A stretch of DNA of 64,000 nt from the NCBI RefSeq assembly GCF_024391045.1, contig NZ_JANFCZ010000013.1, positions 44,654 through 108,653 on the forward strand, in the 5' to 3' direction. The stretch comes from Pseudarthrobacter sulfonivorans. GTDB lineage: Bacteria > Actinomycetota > Actinomycetes > Actinomycetales > Micrococcaceae. A model generated the notes under the pieces. The model saw only the letters and a list, made by a program, of their open reading frames with translations, was not told the DNA's origin and made no database searches. Numbering within the stretch: position 1 is the first letter of the stretch; every line of letters starts with the position of its first letter. A program made the translations under genes and the position numbers. Shown piece by piece: positions 45,263 to 53,961 of the stretch.

Positions 45263-46645
45263 TCAGCGTGAGCTGGCCGGGAGCAATCCTTCGCGGGCGG
45301 CGTCGGCCTTGTCCACTTCCTCCAGCGCGATGCCCTTGGTCTCCTTCAGGCTCAGCACGGCTACCGCGGTGATGGCGCAGGCAACCACCAAGTAGATGGC
45401 GGTGGGGACCCAGGAGCCGGTGTCCTTGAGCCACTGGGTGGCCAGCAGCGGAGCCAGGGAACCGGCGAAGATGGACGTGACCTGCGAACCCAGCGAGACG
45501 CCCGAGTAGCGCATCCGGGTGGGGAACAGCTCAGCCATGATGGCAGGCTGGCCGGCGTACATAAAGGCATGCAGGCACAGGCCGATGGTCACGGCAAGGA
45601 CGATCACCATGGCGTTGCGGGTGTCGAACATGGGGAAGGCGAAGAACGGCCAGGCAGCGCCGGTGATGGCACCGATGAGGTAGACGGGCTTGCGTCCCAC
45701 GGAGTCTGCAAGGCGGCCAATCTGCGGAATGATCAGGAAGTGGATGACGTGCGCGATCAGCAGTGCCAGCAGGAGCGAGGACGTGTCGTACTTGTGCACG
45801 CTCTTGAGGTAGACGATCGCAAAGCTGACCACCAGGTAGTACATGATGTTCTCGGCGAAGCGGAGTCCCATGGCCTGCAGGATGCCCTTGGGGTACTTGC
45901 GCACCACCTCGAAGACGCCATAGCTGACGGCCTGTTCCTTCTCCACGAGGGCCTTGGCTTCGAGGAAGATGGGGGCTTCGGTGACGTGGGTGCGGATGTA
46001 GTAGCCAACGAACACGATCACGGCGGAGAGCCAGAATGCTACGCGCCAGCCCCAGCCGAGGAACGCCTCCGGGCTCAGCGTGGTTGACATGATGAACAGC
46101 ACAAGCGTGGCGAGCAGGTTACCCACGGGCACGGCGGCCTGCGGCCAGCTGGACCAGAAGGCGCGCTTGCTGTTGGGGCTGTGCTCTGCAACCAGCAGCA
46201 CGGCGCCGCCCCATTCGCCACCAAGAGCGAAGCCCTGGATGAAGCGCAGGGCGACCAGCAGGGCCGGAGCTGCATAGCCGATGTCAGCGAAGCCTGGGAG
46301 GCAGCCCATGAGGAACGTGGCCACGCCGACAATCACGATGGTGAGCTGGAGGGTGGGCTTGCGGCCCAGCTTGTCACCGATCTGGCCGAAGACGATACCA
46401 CCAAGCGGGCGGGCCACAAAGCCCACCGCGTAGGTGATGAAGGCCTGGATGATGCCGTCCAGCTCGTTGCCCGTGGCGGGGAAGAAGTACTTGCCGAAGA
46501 CGAGTGTTGCGGCGGTGGCGTAGAGGAAGAATTCGTACCATTCCACCACCGTGCCCACCATCGAGGCGGCCACGATTTTCTTGAGGCCGGAACCCTTGGA
46601 TGCGGGTCCGGCGGCATTGTCTGCCGAGCGCTGCTCTACGCTCAT
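45263..46645 (-). CDS. MFS metabolite:H+ symporter (MHS family)
   Basis: 460 residues, twelve helices. The MHS opening (GTVVEWYEFFLYATAATLVFGKYFFP), the loop GQIGDKLGRKPTL and RFIQGFALGGEWGGAVLLVAEH are family marks (ShiA, KgtP, ProP relatives). It probably imports an organic acid such as 3-hydroxybutyrate, given the dehydrogenase that follows by 65 bp or less. AAGGAG precedes the ATG at 46645. It is divergent from a LysR gene. Confidence 0.9.
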   Translation of the reverse strand: MSVEQRSADNAAGPASKGSGLKKIVAASMVGTVVEWYEFFLYATAATLVFGKYFFPATGNELDGIIQAFITYAVGFVARPLGGIVFGQIGDKLGRKPTLQLTIVIVGVATFLMGCLPGFADIGYAAPALLVALRFIQGFALGGEWGGAVLLVAEHSPNSKRAFWSSWPQAAVPVGNLLATLVLFIMSTTLSPEAFLGWGWRVAFWLSAVIVFVGYYIRTHVTEAPIFLEAKALVEKEQAVSYGVFEVVRKYPKGILQAMGLRFAENIMYYLVVSFAIVYLKSVHKYDTSSLLLALLIAHVIHFLIIPQIGRLADSVGRKPVYLIGAITGAAWPFFAFPMFDTRNAMVIVLAVTIGLCLHAFMYAGQPAIMAELFPTRMRYSGVSLGSQVTSIFAGSLAPLLATQWLKDTGSWVPTAIYLVVACAITAVAVLSLKETKGIALEEVDKADAAREGLLPASSR

Positions 46646-46715
46646 GAGTTTCTCCTTAGTGTCCACTTTGACACGTGCTGTGATCCACAGCACTAATGGC
46701 TCCATCGAGTATTAC

Positions 46716-46770
46716 TGCACAAACTTGCGCATTCAATGGCCAATGCAGCACCTGCTGTGTGCACAATTGC
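46716..46770. promoter_or_regulatory. paired TGCACAA-TTGC sites between MHS transporter and LysR genes
   Basis: TGCACAAACTTGC (46716-46728) and TGCACAATTGC (46760-46770) lie in the divergent gap. Such repeated sites at a LysR divergent promoter are usually bound by that regulator. The second lies only 5 bp before the LysR start. Confidence 0.45.
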
Positions 46771-46774
46771 AGAT

Positions 46775-47677
46775 ATGAACGCCAACCCCGACGACCTGCT
46801 GGTCCTCCTTGAAGTCTCCCGTTCGGGGAAATTTACGACGGCGGCGCAGGCTTTGGGCCTGAACCACACCACCGTTTCACGCCGCATAGCCGCGCTGGAG
46901 AAAGCATTGGGCGGCCGGGTCCTGGCCCGCGCCGCGGGCGGCTGGGAACTGACGGAGCTCGGAACGGAGGCAGTCCGGGTGGCCGAACAGGTGGAAGCGG
47001 CAGTCAGCGCGCTGGGACCGGCGGGAAAGGCACCCGACCCGATTGCCGGCGTCGTACGCATGACCGCGACGGACGGCTTCAGCGCCTATGTTGCGGCGCC
47101 GGCGGTGGCACGGTTGCGGCGGGACCACCCCGGGCTCGTCGTGGAAGTGGTGACCATGACGCGCCGGGCGCTGCAGCAGCGCTCGGGCCTGGACATTGAG
47201 GTGGTGGTGGGCGAACCGCAGGTCCATCGGGCCGAAGCCGTCCGGCTGGGCGAATACATGCTGGGGATGTACGCCTCACGCGCTTATCTTGCCGAACACG
47301 GCACCCCGGCGAGCGTGGCGGAACTGACCGAGCATCCACTGGTCTACTTTGTGGACTCCATGCTGCAGGTGGACGACCTCGACGCGCCGCGGCGGCTGGT
47401 TCCGGCCATGCGGGACGGCCTCACGTCAACGAACGTCTTCGTCCATGTGGAAGCCACGCGTGCCGGGGCCGGCATCGGATTCCTGCCGTGCTTTATGGGC
47501 GATCTGCATGATGACCTGGTGCGGCTGCTGCCCGACGACTTCGCCGAGCTGCTCCCCTACTGGATGGTCCTGCGGCCTGATTCGATGCGCCGCCCGGCGG
47601 TGGCCGCCGTCGTCCAGGCCCTGCGGGACCAGACGGCGGCGCACCGGGAGTTCCTCCTGGGAAGGGGCAGGACTTAG
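46775..47677 (+). CDS. LysR-family regulator of the adjacent transporter operon
   Basis: 300 residues. HTH at about 5-60 (DDLLVLLEVSRSGKFTTAAQALGLNHTTVSRRIAALEKALGGRVL) and a co-inducer domain follow. It is divergent from the MHS transporter and dehydrogenase, so it likely controls them. The ATG at 46775 is used because the conserved HTH starts there; the frame extends to 46736, and no clear ribosome site exists for either. Its stop overlaps the convergent spermidine-synthase-like gene by 4 bp. Confidence 0.88.
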   Translation: MNANPDDLLVLLEVSRSGKFTTAAQALGLNHTTVSRRIAALEKALGGRVLARAAGGWELTELGTEAVRVAEQVEAAVSALGPAGKAPDPIAGVVRMTATDGFSAYVAAPAVARLRRDHPGLVVEVVTMTRRALQQRSGLDIEVVVGEPQVHRAEAVRLGEYMLGMYASRAYLAEHGTPASVAELTEHPLVYFVDSMLQVDDLDAPRRLVPAMRDGLTSTNVFVHVEATRAGAGIGFLPCFMGDLHDDLVRLLPDDFAELLPYWMVLRPDSMRRPAVAAVVQALRDQTAAHREFLLGRGRT

Positions 47678-48573
47678 TTCACGGCGGGGTCGTGGCAGAC
47701 CTGGGAGCTGGCGGCAAAGGCCCGCACCTGGGCGTCGTTCCAGATGTGGGCCGGGACGGCGCCGCCCAGGAGCCTGCGGGCCAGTTGCGGATCAGCGTCG
47801 AGCGGGGTGTCGCTGCCGGCCATCACCATGTTGCCGTAGCGGCGGCCCTTGAGCATGGCGGGATCGGCGATGATGACGGTGTGCTCGAAAGCGGCGGCGA
47901 TGGTGGCGGCGTCCTCGCGGGCGTTCCTGAGGTCCGGGGCGTCGCCCGAGTTGACCACGTAGACGCCGCCCGGGGCGAGGACGCGTTTGATGTGTTCGGT
48001 GAACTCGGCGGTGGTGAGCGGCCGCGGGGTCAGTGAGCCGGCGAAGACATCGCGGATGATGAAATCGCGGGAATCCGCCGTCAGTGTCTCGGTGACTTCC
48101 CGGGCTTCCCCTACACGGAGCCGGAGCAGCGGCGCTTTGGGAAGGTCGAACCAGCCGCGGACGTATTCGGCGAGCTTGCCGTCCAGTTCCACCACCACCT
48201 GCCGGGCGTCCGGGTAGGCGGCGTGGAAGTACCGGGCCAGGGAACAGGCGCCGCCGCCCAGGTGCAGGCCGCGCAGCTTTGCCCCGGCCTTCGGCGGCCA
48301 CCGGGATTCAATCAGCGCAGCCATCCAGCGCATGTACTCAAAGTCGAGGAACAGCGGATCGGCGAGGTCGATGTGGGAGCTCATCACGCCGTTGATCTTC
48401 AGGAGCCAGCCGTTGGAGTTGTCCTGGTCGGCGATGAGCTCACAGTCGCCGGTGTCAATGTAGTAGACGCCCTGGACGGGACCGTCCGGGCGGGTGCCCC
48501 TGGGCACTTCGACAACGCCCGCCGTCGAACGCTGGCTGCTGTTCCTGCCGCCTGACTTGCCGCGCTTCGCCAT
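47674..48573 (-). CDS. spermidine-synthase-like protein
   Basis: 299 residues. The central part has the synthase/methyltransferase fold: LRGLHLGGGACSLARYFHAAYPDARQVVVELDGKLAEYVRGWF (SAM-type loop), RDFIIRDVFAGSLTPRPLTT (the Asp motif) and VLAPGGVYVVNSGDAPDL. Actinobacterial members of this kind lack the polyamine-binding N-terminal beta barrel of true SpeE and have no clear activity. So polyamine synthesis is possible but not shown. It is convergent with the LysR gene and adjacent to the sigma factor. Confidence 0.75.
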   Translation of the reverse strand: MAKRGKSGGRNSSQRSTAGVVEVPRGTRPDGPVQGVYYIDTGDCELIADQDNSNGWLLKINGVMSSHIDLADPLFLDFEYMRWMAALIESRWPPKAGAKLRGLHLGGGACSLARYFHAAYPDARQVVVELDGKLAEYVRGWFDLPKAPLLRLRVGEAREVTETLTADSRDFIIRDVFAGSLTPRPLTTAEFTEHIKRVLAPGGVYVVNSGDAPDLRNAREDAATIAAAFEHTVIIADPAMLKGRRYGNMVMAGSDTPLDADPQLARRLLGGAVPAHIWNDAQVRAFAASSQVCHDPAVN

Positions 48574-48613
48574 TACCCGTGTGCCGCTTCAGTCATGCAT
48601 CAACCCTAGTTGC

Positions 48614-49462
48614 TCACCCCAAATCGGCGGCTGGTGACCAATGACCAGTGTCCCGGAGCCGCCGCTGCAGACCCACCAGCACGCGGGCCAGCCGGCGGGA
48701 AACCTGCATCTGGGTCAGGCCGAGGCGCCTACCCATCTCCACTTGCGTCTCCTCGCAGAAGTACCGGCGGTACAACAGCTCCCGGTCTGCGGCGTCCAAT
48801 TCCTGCATCGCCTGCCGAAGGCAGGAAAGTTCCTCCAGCCGTTCAAGCGGTGTGTCGGCGCAGGCAAGCCCTTCGGCGAGGGGCAGCGCGCCGCCGTGGG
48901 GAGGGACGGCGTCGAGCGAGTCAGGGTGGAGGCTGCTGGACGCGTTGATCGCTTCCAGTACTTCGCCGGGAGCCGCGTCCAGATGCTGCGCGAGTTCGGC
49001 GACCGTGGGATTCCGCCCCAGGGCCTGCGCCAGTTCCGGCTCTGCGCGTAGGAGCCGCGAGCGCAAATCCTGGATATGCCGCGGCGGCCTCACCATCCAG
49101 CCGCGGTCCCGCAGGTACCTTTTCAGTTCTCCGGTAATAGTGGGAGCGGCATATGCGGGAAAACTTTCACCTTTGTTCCGATCGAAACGCCTCGCGGCCT
49201 TCACCAGGCCAAGGTAGGCCACCTGGTTGAGGTCGGCGCGCTCGCGGCCGCGGGCTTCGAAGCGTGCCGCGAGTGCTTCGGCGAGATCCAAATAGCCCAG
49301 TACCAGCTGTTGCACTTGCGGGGTCTGCCCGGGCAGCTCTTGCGGGGCCTGTCTGGAAGGCCGTTGCAGGATCGGGTACGGCCGGGTGTTTGAGGCAAAG
49401 TCCGCGGGCAGCAAGCTGGGTGGAACAGCATTTCGGGTAAGGACAGCGAGAACTTCCGGCAT
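48614..49462 (-). CDS. SigB/SigF-family RNA polymerase sigma factor
   Basis: 282 residues with sigma-70 regions 2 (LVLGYLDLAEALAARFEARGRERADLNQVAYLGLVKAARRFD), 3 (PTITGELKRYLRDRGWMVRPPRHIQDLRS) and 4 (LDAADRELLYRRYFCEETQVEMGRRLGLTQMQVSRRLARVL). The size and region 2/3 wording are of the general stress group (SigB/F/G). GGAGGACG precedes the ATG at 49462. No anti-sigma gene is adjacent, unusual for the group. A SigB-like promoter is found 1 kb away at 50406. Confidence 0.9.
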   Translation of the reverse strand: MPEVLAVLTRNAVPPSLLPADFASNTRPYPILQRPSRQAPQELPGQTPQVQQLVLGYLDLAEALAARFEARGRERADLNQVAYLGLVKAARRFDRNKGESFPAYAAPTITGELKRYLRDRGWMVRPPRHIQDLRSRLLRAEPELAQALGRNPTVAELAQHLDAAPGEVLEAINASSSLHPDSLDAVPPHGGALPLAEGLACADTPLERLEELSCLRQAMQELDAADRELLYRRYFCEETQVEMGRRLGLTQMQVSRRLARVLVGLQRRLRDTGHWSPAADLG

Positions 49463-49547
49463 TGTCAGCGTCCTCCGGGTGTTGGTCCGAAAGCCTGTGG
49501 CAAGACTTAGAAGTAGGAAATCATAAGCCTGCTTATTAAACAATGCC

Positions 49548-49588
49548 CCGAGGGCAGTTGGCGGACCGTGCCCGCCAACTGCCCTCGG
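49548..49588. repeat. perfect 17-bp hairpin between stress gene and sigma gene
   Basis: CCGAGGGCAGTTGGCGG (49548-49564) pairs fully with 49572-49588 around a 7-nt loop. Seen from the reverse strand it follows the 228-aa gene and precedes the sigma gene; GGGGCATTGTTT follows, so it may end one transcript or partly shield the next. A 14-bp palindrome, ATAAGC-CT-GCTTAT, lies at 49523-49536. Confidence 0.7.
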
Positions 49589-49636
49589 ATGTACTGCTGC
49601 GTAGGTTCCGGGGAATTCGGGAGCTTAGGTCCGAGC

Positions 49637-50323
49637 TTAGATTCCCGGGCGCGGCGTGTCGCCATCGGTACGGTCGCGGCGACGCCGAAGGTCCTCGGCC
49701 TGGAGTCGCTCGGCACCTTCCGCCCGCTGCGCCTCCGGGACATCTCCCATGGGCGGCTCAGCCTGCCTGGCATCGCTCGCGGCAACCCCGAGCGCCTCCC
49801 TGCGGTCATCCGGATAGGCGTCCGAGCGGCCGGCCGCGTACGCTTCCCGATCGGCGGCGTCGCGGCCCATAGGTTCACGACCCATGCCCTCACGGCTTAC
49901 GGTGTCCCGGGTCAGGTCCTCCCGGCTCATAGCGTCGCGGGCCATCGGCTCCCGGCCCCCGACTGCATCGTCATCCGTGCGAACGTCAGGGTCAATTTCG
50001 TTGGCCTTTTCGGTGTGCCTGACCACATCTTCGCGGAGGGAGCGCGCGTCAACGGATTTCTGCTCGGCCTCCTGCTTCAGCCGCGCGGCCTGAACCTGGG
50101 CCTGCTCCGCGTCGGCACGGGCGCGGCTCGCCCGAGCCTCTTTCTCGCGCGCCTCCAGCTCCACATCCTCAGCCTTACGGCGCATTTCAGCTGCCTTTTC
50201 GCGGTTCGCCTCGTCACGCTTCTGCTCCATGGCACGGCGTCGACGGCCCGTCACCAGGAACACAACGAGAAGGACCACCACAATAACGACAACGACAATC
50301 CAAACCCAGGGTGCGATATCCAA
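49637..50323 (-). CDS. single-pass membrane protein with charged coiled-coil tail
   Basis: 228 residues. A membrane helix (APWVWIVVVVIVVVLLVVFLVTG) at the very start is followed by a long Arg/Glu/Ala coiled coil (about 25-100) and a tail with degenerate repeats of the form MxREPMGRDA/SREDLTRD. Not a recognised enzyme. AAAGAGGTG stands 7 nt before a TTG at 50323, which gives a clean N-terminus; an ATG at 50380 in frame is possible but lacks a site. It is divergent from the cluster at 50524 and could be a stress-related membrane organiser; that is inference. Confidence 0.65.
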   Translation of the reverse strand: MDIAPWVWIVVVVIVVVLLVVFLVTGRRRRAMEQKRDEANREKAAEMRRKAEDVELEAREKEARASRARADAEQAQVQAARLKQEAEQKSVDARSLREDVVRHTEKANEIDPDVRTDDDAVGGREPMARDAMSREDLTRDTVSREGMGREPMGRDAADREAYAAGRSDAYPDDRREALGVAASDARQAEPPMGDVPEAQRAEGAERLQAEDLRRRRDRTDGDTPRPGI

Positions 50324-50405
50324 GCTACCCACCTCTTTCCATTTGCTTCGGCCGGGCCCACCCGGCACACTGGCCGGCATCTCGGACCCGCTGATCAGGT
50401 CACTC

Positions 50406-50430
50406 GTTTGAAAATAAAAAGCAAGGGTAC
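50406..50430 (+). promoter_or_regulatory. SigB/SigF-type promoter of the membrane stress cluster
   Basis: GTTT (50406-50409), 15 nt, then GGGTAC (50425-50430) matches the GTTT-N15-17-GGGTAT consensus of SigB/F-class sigma factors. It points towards the gene at 50524 and lies 1 kb from the sigma gene itself. Confidence 0.6.
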
Positions 50431-50441
50431 TTATCTTTTGT

Positions 50442-50459
50442 TAGTAACCATGCTTACTA
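50442..50459. promoter_or_regulatory. palindrome TAGTAA-N6-TTACTA after the SigB-type promoter
   Basis: Perfect 6-bp arms around CCATGC. It starts about 5 nt after the predicted start site, a place where a repressor could block transcription. Its binder is unknown. Confidence 0.4.
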
Positions 50460-50523
50460 TTTTACGGCCAGCATGGCTGGTTCTTGCTCAGCAACCGGCC
50501 TTCTTTGGAAAGAGAGAGCGAAG

Positions 50524-51543
50524 ATGACAGAGAACCAATGGCCCGAGGACCCTACTTTTACGGCTTCTCCGGGTCCTTCCGGATCCACAGCAGAATCCAG
50601 CTTCACCGCGGAACGCGGTGCCAGCACATTCCCTCCAGCCGCCACCAACGGCGGAGTCTCGAGCCCGCCGGCACCTTCCGCACCTCCCACCGGTGACGGC
50701 CTTGGCGAGTCCCGCACGGATACCGTCAAGGGCGAGGCAGCAGACGTCGCCCGGACCGCAGCCGATTCAGCCCAGAGCGTGGCTGAAACCGCCAAGACGG
50801 AAGCCGCAAATGTCGCGTCCGAGGCGAAAGCCAACGCGAAGGACCTCCTGTACCAGGCACGTCGCGACCTCACGGATCAGGCCGGTGCCCAGCAGCAGAA
50901 GGTCGCCACCGGCCTGCGGTCAGTTTCCGATGAGCTGCACGCGATGGCCCGGGCATCGGACCAGCCCGGGGTGGCCACGGACCTTGTCCGCCAGGCGGCA
51001 GAGCGATCCTCCGCCGTGGCCGCTTGGCTGGACAACCGCGACCCCGGATCACTCCTGAACGAAGTCAAGAGCTTTGCAAGGCAGCGTCCCGGAACTTTCC
51101 TGCTCCTTGCCGCCGGCGCCGGCGTCCTCGCGGGACGGCTCACCCGCAGCCTCAGTGCCGGTGCGCCCGAGTCAGCCAAGGGCTACGCGGATACCGGCTA
51201 CACCGGAACAGGCGGCCAGCACGCAGCGGGCCCGGGCGGCTACCCGCCGTCGGACGGCGCCTACACACCGCCGGCCGGCGGCACCATCCAGCCGCCTCCG
51301 GTCCAACTGCCCGGGCCGGCCACCACCGCTGCGGGGTTCGACGGTGGCGCTCCTGGAAGCAGCTACGGTGAGCCTTCCCGCCCCGCCAGCCCGTTGGACA
51401 GCCCACAGCTCGCAGAGGAACCGTGGTCAGATGACCCCTTCGCCAGCGATCCGCTGCAGGAACGGGCGCTCGCCGACGATCCCCTGGCCACGGACCCCCT
51501 GACCCGGGACCGTTCCGCGGACGGTCAGAATGGCAGGCTGTGA
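50524..51543 (+). CDS. stress-cluster membrane-associated protein with Ala-rich helical region
   Basis: 339 residues. A disordered Pro/Ser/Ala start is followed by a helical stretch with repeated Ala/Glu/Lys (TDTVKGEAADVARTAADSAQSVAETAKTEAANVASEAKANAKDLLYQARRDLT), like CsbD/LEA-type sequences, then a short hydrophobic helix (FLLLAAGAGVLAG) and a long Pro/Gly/Asp tail. Ribosome site GGAAAGAGAG precedes the ATG. It opens the four-gene SigB-type cluster and overlaps the next gene (TGATG). No catalytic motif is visible; a protective or scaffold role is inference. Confidence 0.7.
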   Translation: MTENQWPEDPTFTASPGPSGSTAESSFTAERGASTFPPAATNGGVSSPPAPSAPPTGDGLGESRTDTVKGEAADVARTAADSAQSVAETAKTEAANVASEAKANAKDLLYQARRDLTDQAGAQQQKVATGLRSVSDELHAMARASDQPGVATDLVRQAAERSSAVAAWLDNRDPGSLLNEVKSFARQRPGTFLLLAAGAGVLAGRLTRSLSAGAPESAKGYADTGYTGTGGQHAAGPGGYPPSDGAYTPPAGGTIQPPPVQLPGPATTAAGFDGGAPGSSYGEPSRPASPLDSPQLAEEPWSDDPFASDPLQERALADDPLATDPLTRDRSADGQNGRL

Positions 51544-51974
51544 TGAGCAGCCAGATTCCGGAGCCTCCTCCCACGGCGGCACACGTTAAGGCGGACAACA
51601 CTTCGCTGGGTGATCTGCTCGGTGAGGTCACCCGCGACCTGTCCACGCTGATGCGTCAGGAAGTGGAGCTCGCGAAGGCCGAGCTGAAGGAGTCCGCGTC
51701 CAAGACCGGCAAAGGCGGCGGCATGCTGGCCGGCGCCGGCGTCGCCGGGCACTTCGTCCTGCTGTTCCTCTCGATCGCTCTTTGGTACGCCTTGGGCGAG
51801 CTGATTGGGTTGGGCTGGTCCGCCATCGTCGTCGCCGTGGTCTGGGCCATCATCGCCGCGGTCCTGGCCTCCGCAGGTCGGAAGGAACTCAAAACGGTTA
51901 AGGGCATGCCCCAGACCAGCCAAACACTCTCAGAAATCCCCCCAACACTGAAACCCGGTGAGGTAAAAAGATGA
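51543..51974 (+). CDS. phage holin family protein (Phage_holin_3_6 / YqjE-like)
   Basis: 143 residues. N-terminal amphipathic part (LGDLLGEVTRDLSTLMRQEVELAKAELKES) and two membrane helices (GMLAGAGVAGHFVLLFLSIALWYAL; GWSAIVVAVVWAIIAAVLA). This is the common actinobacterial holin-3_6 domain protein found with DUF3618 genes; it is not evidence for a prophage. ATG at 51543 overlaps the upstream stop; a GTG three bases earlier is the alternative. It overlaps the next gene by 4 bp. Confidence 0.9.
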   Translation: MSSQIPEPPPTAAHVKADNTSLGDLLGEVTRDLSTLMRQEVELAKAELKESASKTGKGGGMLAGAGVAGHFVLLFLSIALWYALGELIGLGWSAIVVAVVWAIIAAVLASAGRKELKTVKGMPQTSQTLSEIPPTLKPGEVKR

Positions 51975-52579
51975 GCGAGAACCCGGACGCAATCCGTTCA
52001 GACATTGAAGCAACCCGCGCCCGCCTGGGCACCAACGTGGACGCCGTGGCCGACAAAGTCAGCCCGTCCAACATCGTCCACCGCCAAACCGGCAAAGTCC
52101 GCGACGCCGTATTCGGCGTGAAGGAGAAAGTCATGGGAACAGCAGACGACCTCACCACGCGCGCCCACACCGGCGTCCACGCCCGCACCGATCATGCCGG
52201 AAACGCCCTCCACGACGCGGGCGAGGCCATCAGCGACGCCCCGCAGCAGGTCAAGGCCAAAACCCAGGGCAATCCCATGGCTGCAGGCCTGATCGCATTC
52301 GGCGCCGGCATGCTCCTCTCCGCCCTGATCCCCGCCAGCGAAAAGGAACGCGAGGCAGCGGATGCTCTCAAAACCGCCGCCGAGCCCATGACTACCGAAC
52401 TGACCGAGGCCGCGAAAGACATGGCCCAAGGACTCAAAGAACCAGCCCGCGAAGCCATGGAAAACGTCAAGCTTACGGCCACCGATGCTGCCCAAAACGT
52501 CAAAGCCGAAGGCCAACTGGCCGCTGCCGATGTCAAAGACCGCGCCACCGATGCCAAGGAGAACGTCCAGAACACGTGA
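51971..52579 (+). CDS. DUF3618 domain protein
   Basis: 202 residues. It opens with the DUF3618 motif PDAIRSDIEATRARLGTNVDAVADKVSPSNIVHRQ, then a linker, one hydrophobic helix (PMAAGLIAFGAGMLLSALIP) and an Ala/Lys/Glu repeat tail (EPAREAMENVKLTATDAAQNVKAEGQLAAADVKDRATDAKENV). DUF3618 goes with holin_3_6 and YihY genes in actinobacteria. Function unknown; the LEA-like tail suggests a stress role. ATGA overlap with the upstream gene. Confidence 0.9.
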   Translation: MSENPDAIRSDIEATRARLGTNVDAVADKVSPSNIVHRQTGKVRDAVFGVKEKVMGTADDLTTRAHTGVHARTDHAGNALHDAGEAISDAPQQVKAKTQGNPMAAGLIAFGAGMLLSALIPASEKEREAADALKTAAEPMTTELTEAAKDMAQGLKEPAREAMENVKLTATDAAQNVKAEGQLAAADVKDRATDAKENVQNT

Positions 52580-52672
52580 CGGGTACGGAAATCCGCGCGC
52601 AGCATGACAGTCAGGCCGGTCTTCCTTTTCGGGAGGGCCGGCCTGTCCATTACCTACCTGAGAGGACTCATC

Positions 52673-53800
52673 ATGGCCGCTCACGATTCGTCCGAAACCA
52701 GCACCGCCAAGGCCGGTCAGGCTCCCGCGCCCGACGACGACAGGAAACCCAAGAGCCCCACGGACGTCACTAAACCGTCCTGGAAGTACATCGCAAAAAA
52801 GACCCTTCGGGAATTCTCGAAGGATCAGTGCCCGGACCTCGCGGCGGCACTCACCTACTACTCAGTGCTTTCGATCTTCCCGGCCCTATTGGCGCTGGTG
52901 TCCCTGCTCGGGATCTTCGGGGACCCGCAAAAGACCATCTCGGCACTGCTCGACATCGTCCAGGGATTCGCCCCCGGCCAGACCGTTGACACGATCCGTC
53001 CAGTGGTCGAGGACCTGGCCAACTCCGCGGCCGCCGGCCTCACCTTCATCCTGGGCCTCCTCACCGCACTCTGGTCCGCTTCCGGCTACGTCGGAGCCTT
53101 CGGCCGGGCAATGAACAGGGTCTACGAGGTCGATGAGGGCCGGCCGTTCGTGAAGCTGCGGGGCACGATGCTCGGCGTGACGGTCGTGAACTTGCTGATC
53201 GTCGTCGTCATCGCAGCGATGCTCGTGCTGAGCGGCCCTGTGGCAGAATCCGTCGGAAACCTCATCGGGCTCGGCGGCGCCTTCCTGTCCGTCTGGAACA
53301 TCGTCAAGTGGCCGGTGATGCTGGTCCTGATCATCGCGGCAATCGCCATCCTCTACTACGCCACCCCCAACGTAAAGCAGCCGAAGTTCCGCTGGATGAG
53401 CATGGGCTCGGCCATCGCCCTGGTGGTGTTCCTGGTGGCCTCGCTGGCCTTCGGCTTCTACATTTCATACTCCAACAGCTACAACAAGACTTACGGCGCA
53501 ATCGGCGGCGTGATCATCGCCCTGCTGTGGCTGTGGATCCTAAACATGTCCCTGCTTTTCGGAGCCGAGTTCGACGCCGAAACGGAGCGCGGACGGCAAC
53601 TCCAGGCCGGGATTGAGGCCGAGGAGACCCTCCAGTTGCCGCCGCGGGATACGAAAAAGAGCGAGAAGTTGCAGCAGCAGGAGGAGGAAGACATCCGGCA
53701 CGGCCGGGAGCTGCGTGAAAAATACCGCGCGGAGAGCGGACAGGAAGAAACGGGGTATCGTGCAGCGGCCGGGACTAGGCAGGACCCACAAGATGGGTGA
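52673..53800 (+). CDS. YihY/BrkB-family membrane protein
   Basis: 375 residues. Six membrane helices of the YihY fold begin near 55 (CPDLAAALTYYSVLSIFPALLALVSLLGIFG), with LWSASGYVGAFGRAMNRVYEVDEGRPFVKLRG in the middle and YNKTYGAIGGVIIALLWLWILNMSLLFGAEFDAE at the end. A charged cytoplasmic tail follows. GAGAGGA precedes the ATG at 52673. Family function is not settled. It closes the stress cluster, 94 bp after DUF3618, and a GC-rich hairpin follows it. Confidence 0.92.
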   Translation: MAAHDSSETSTAKAGQAPAPDDDRKPKSPTDVTKPSWKYIAKKTLREFSKDQCPDLAAALTYYSVLSIFPALLALVSLLGIFGDPQKTISALLDIVQGFAPGQTVDTIRPVVEDLANSAAAGLTFILGLLTALWSASGYVGAFGRAMNRVYEVDEGRPFVKLRGTMLGVTVVNLLIVVVIAAMLVLSGPVAESVGNLIGLGGAFLSVWNIVKWPVMLVLIIAAIAILYYATPNVKQPKFRWMSMGSAIALVVFLVASLAFGFYISYSNSYNKTYGAIGGVIIALLWLWILNMSLLFGAEFDAETERGRQLQAGIEAEETLQLPPRDTKKSEKLQQQEEEDIRHGRELREKYRAESGQEETGYRAAAGTRQDPQDG

Positions 53801-53828
53801 AAATTGTGTTGTAGATCCTTCTGAGTTT

Positions 53829-53850
53829 CCCGGGCCGTCAGCGGCCCGGG
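53829..53850 (+). terminator. GC-rich hairpin after the YihY gene
   Basis: CCCGGGCCG-TCAG-CGGCCCGGG, 9 perfect pairs and a 4-nt loop, 28 bp after the YihY stop. The following GGTTAAG has only a weak T-run, so termination may be inefficient or Rho-assisted. Confidence 0.55.
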
Positions 53851-53961
53851 GTTAAGCGGGGTCGGCGGCGAGGTGGCCTCTTCTGAGACCGAGGCCAGTC
53901 CCCCCAGTCGTCGTCGGCCCCCTGGATTTCCTCAAACAAGCGCCGCTTGCCTTTGGATTGA

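Noticed and set aside
51543..51974. Holin-like gene as sign of a prophage
   Set aside because: The holin_3_6 family is a common chromosomal companion of DUF3618 and YihY genes. No phage structural, integrase or att features are near.
52580..52672. CAGGCCGG/CCGGCCTG hairpin as a terminator between DUF3618 and YihY
   Set aside because: Loop of about 18 nt and no T-run; same-direction genes probably co-transcribed.
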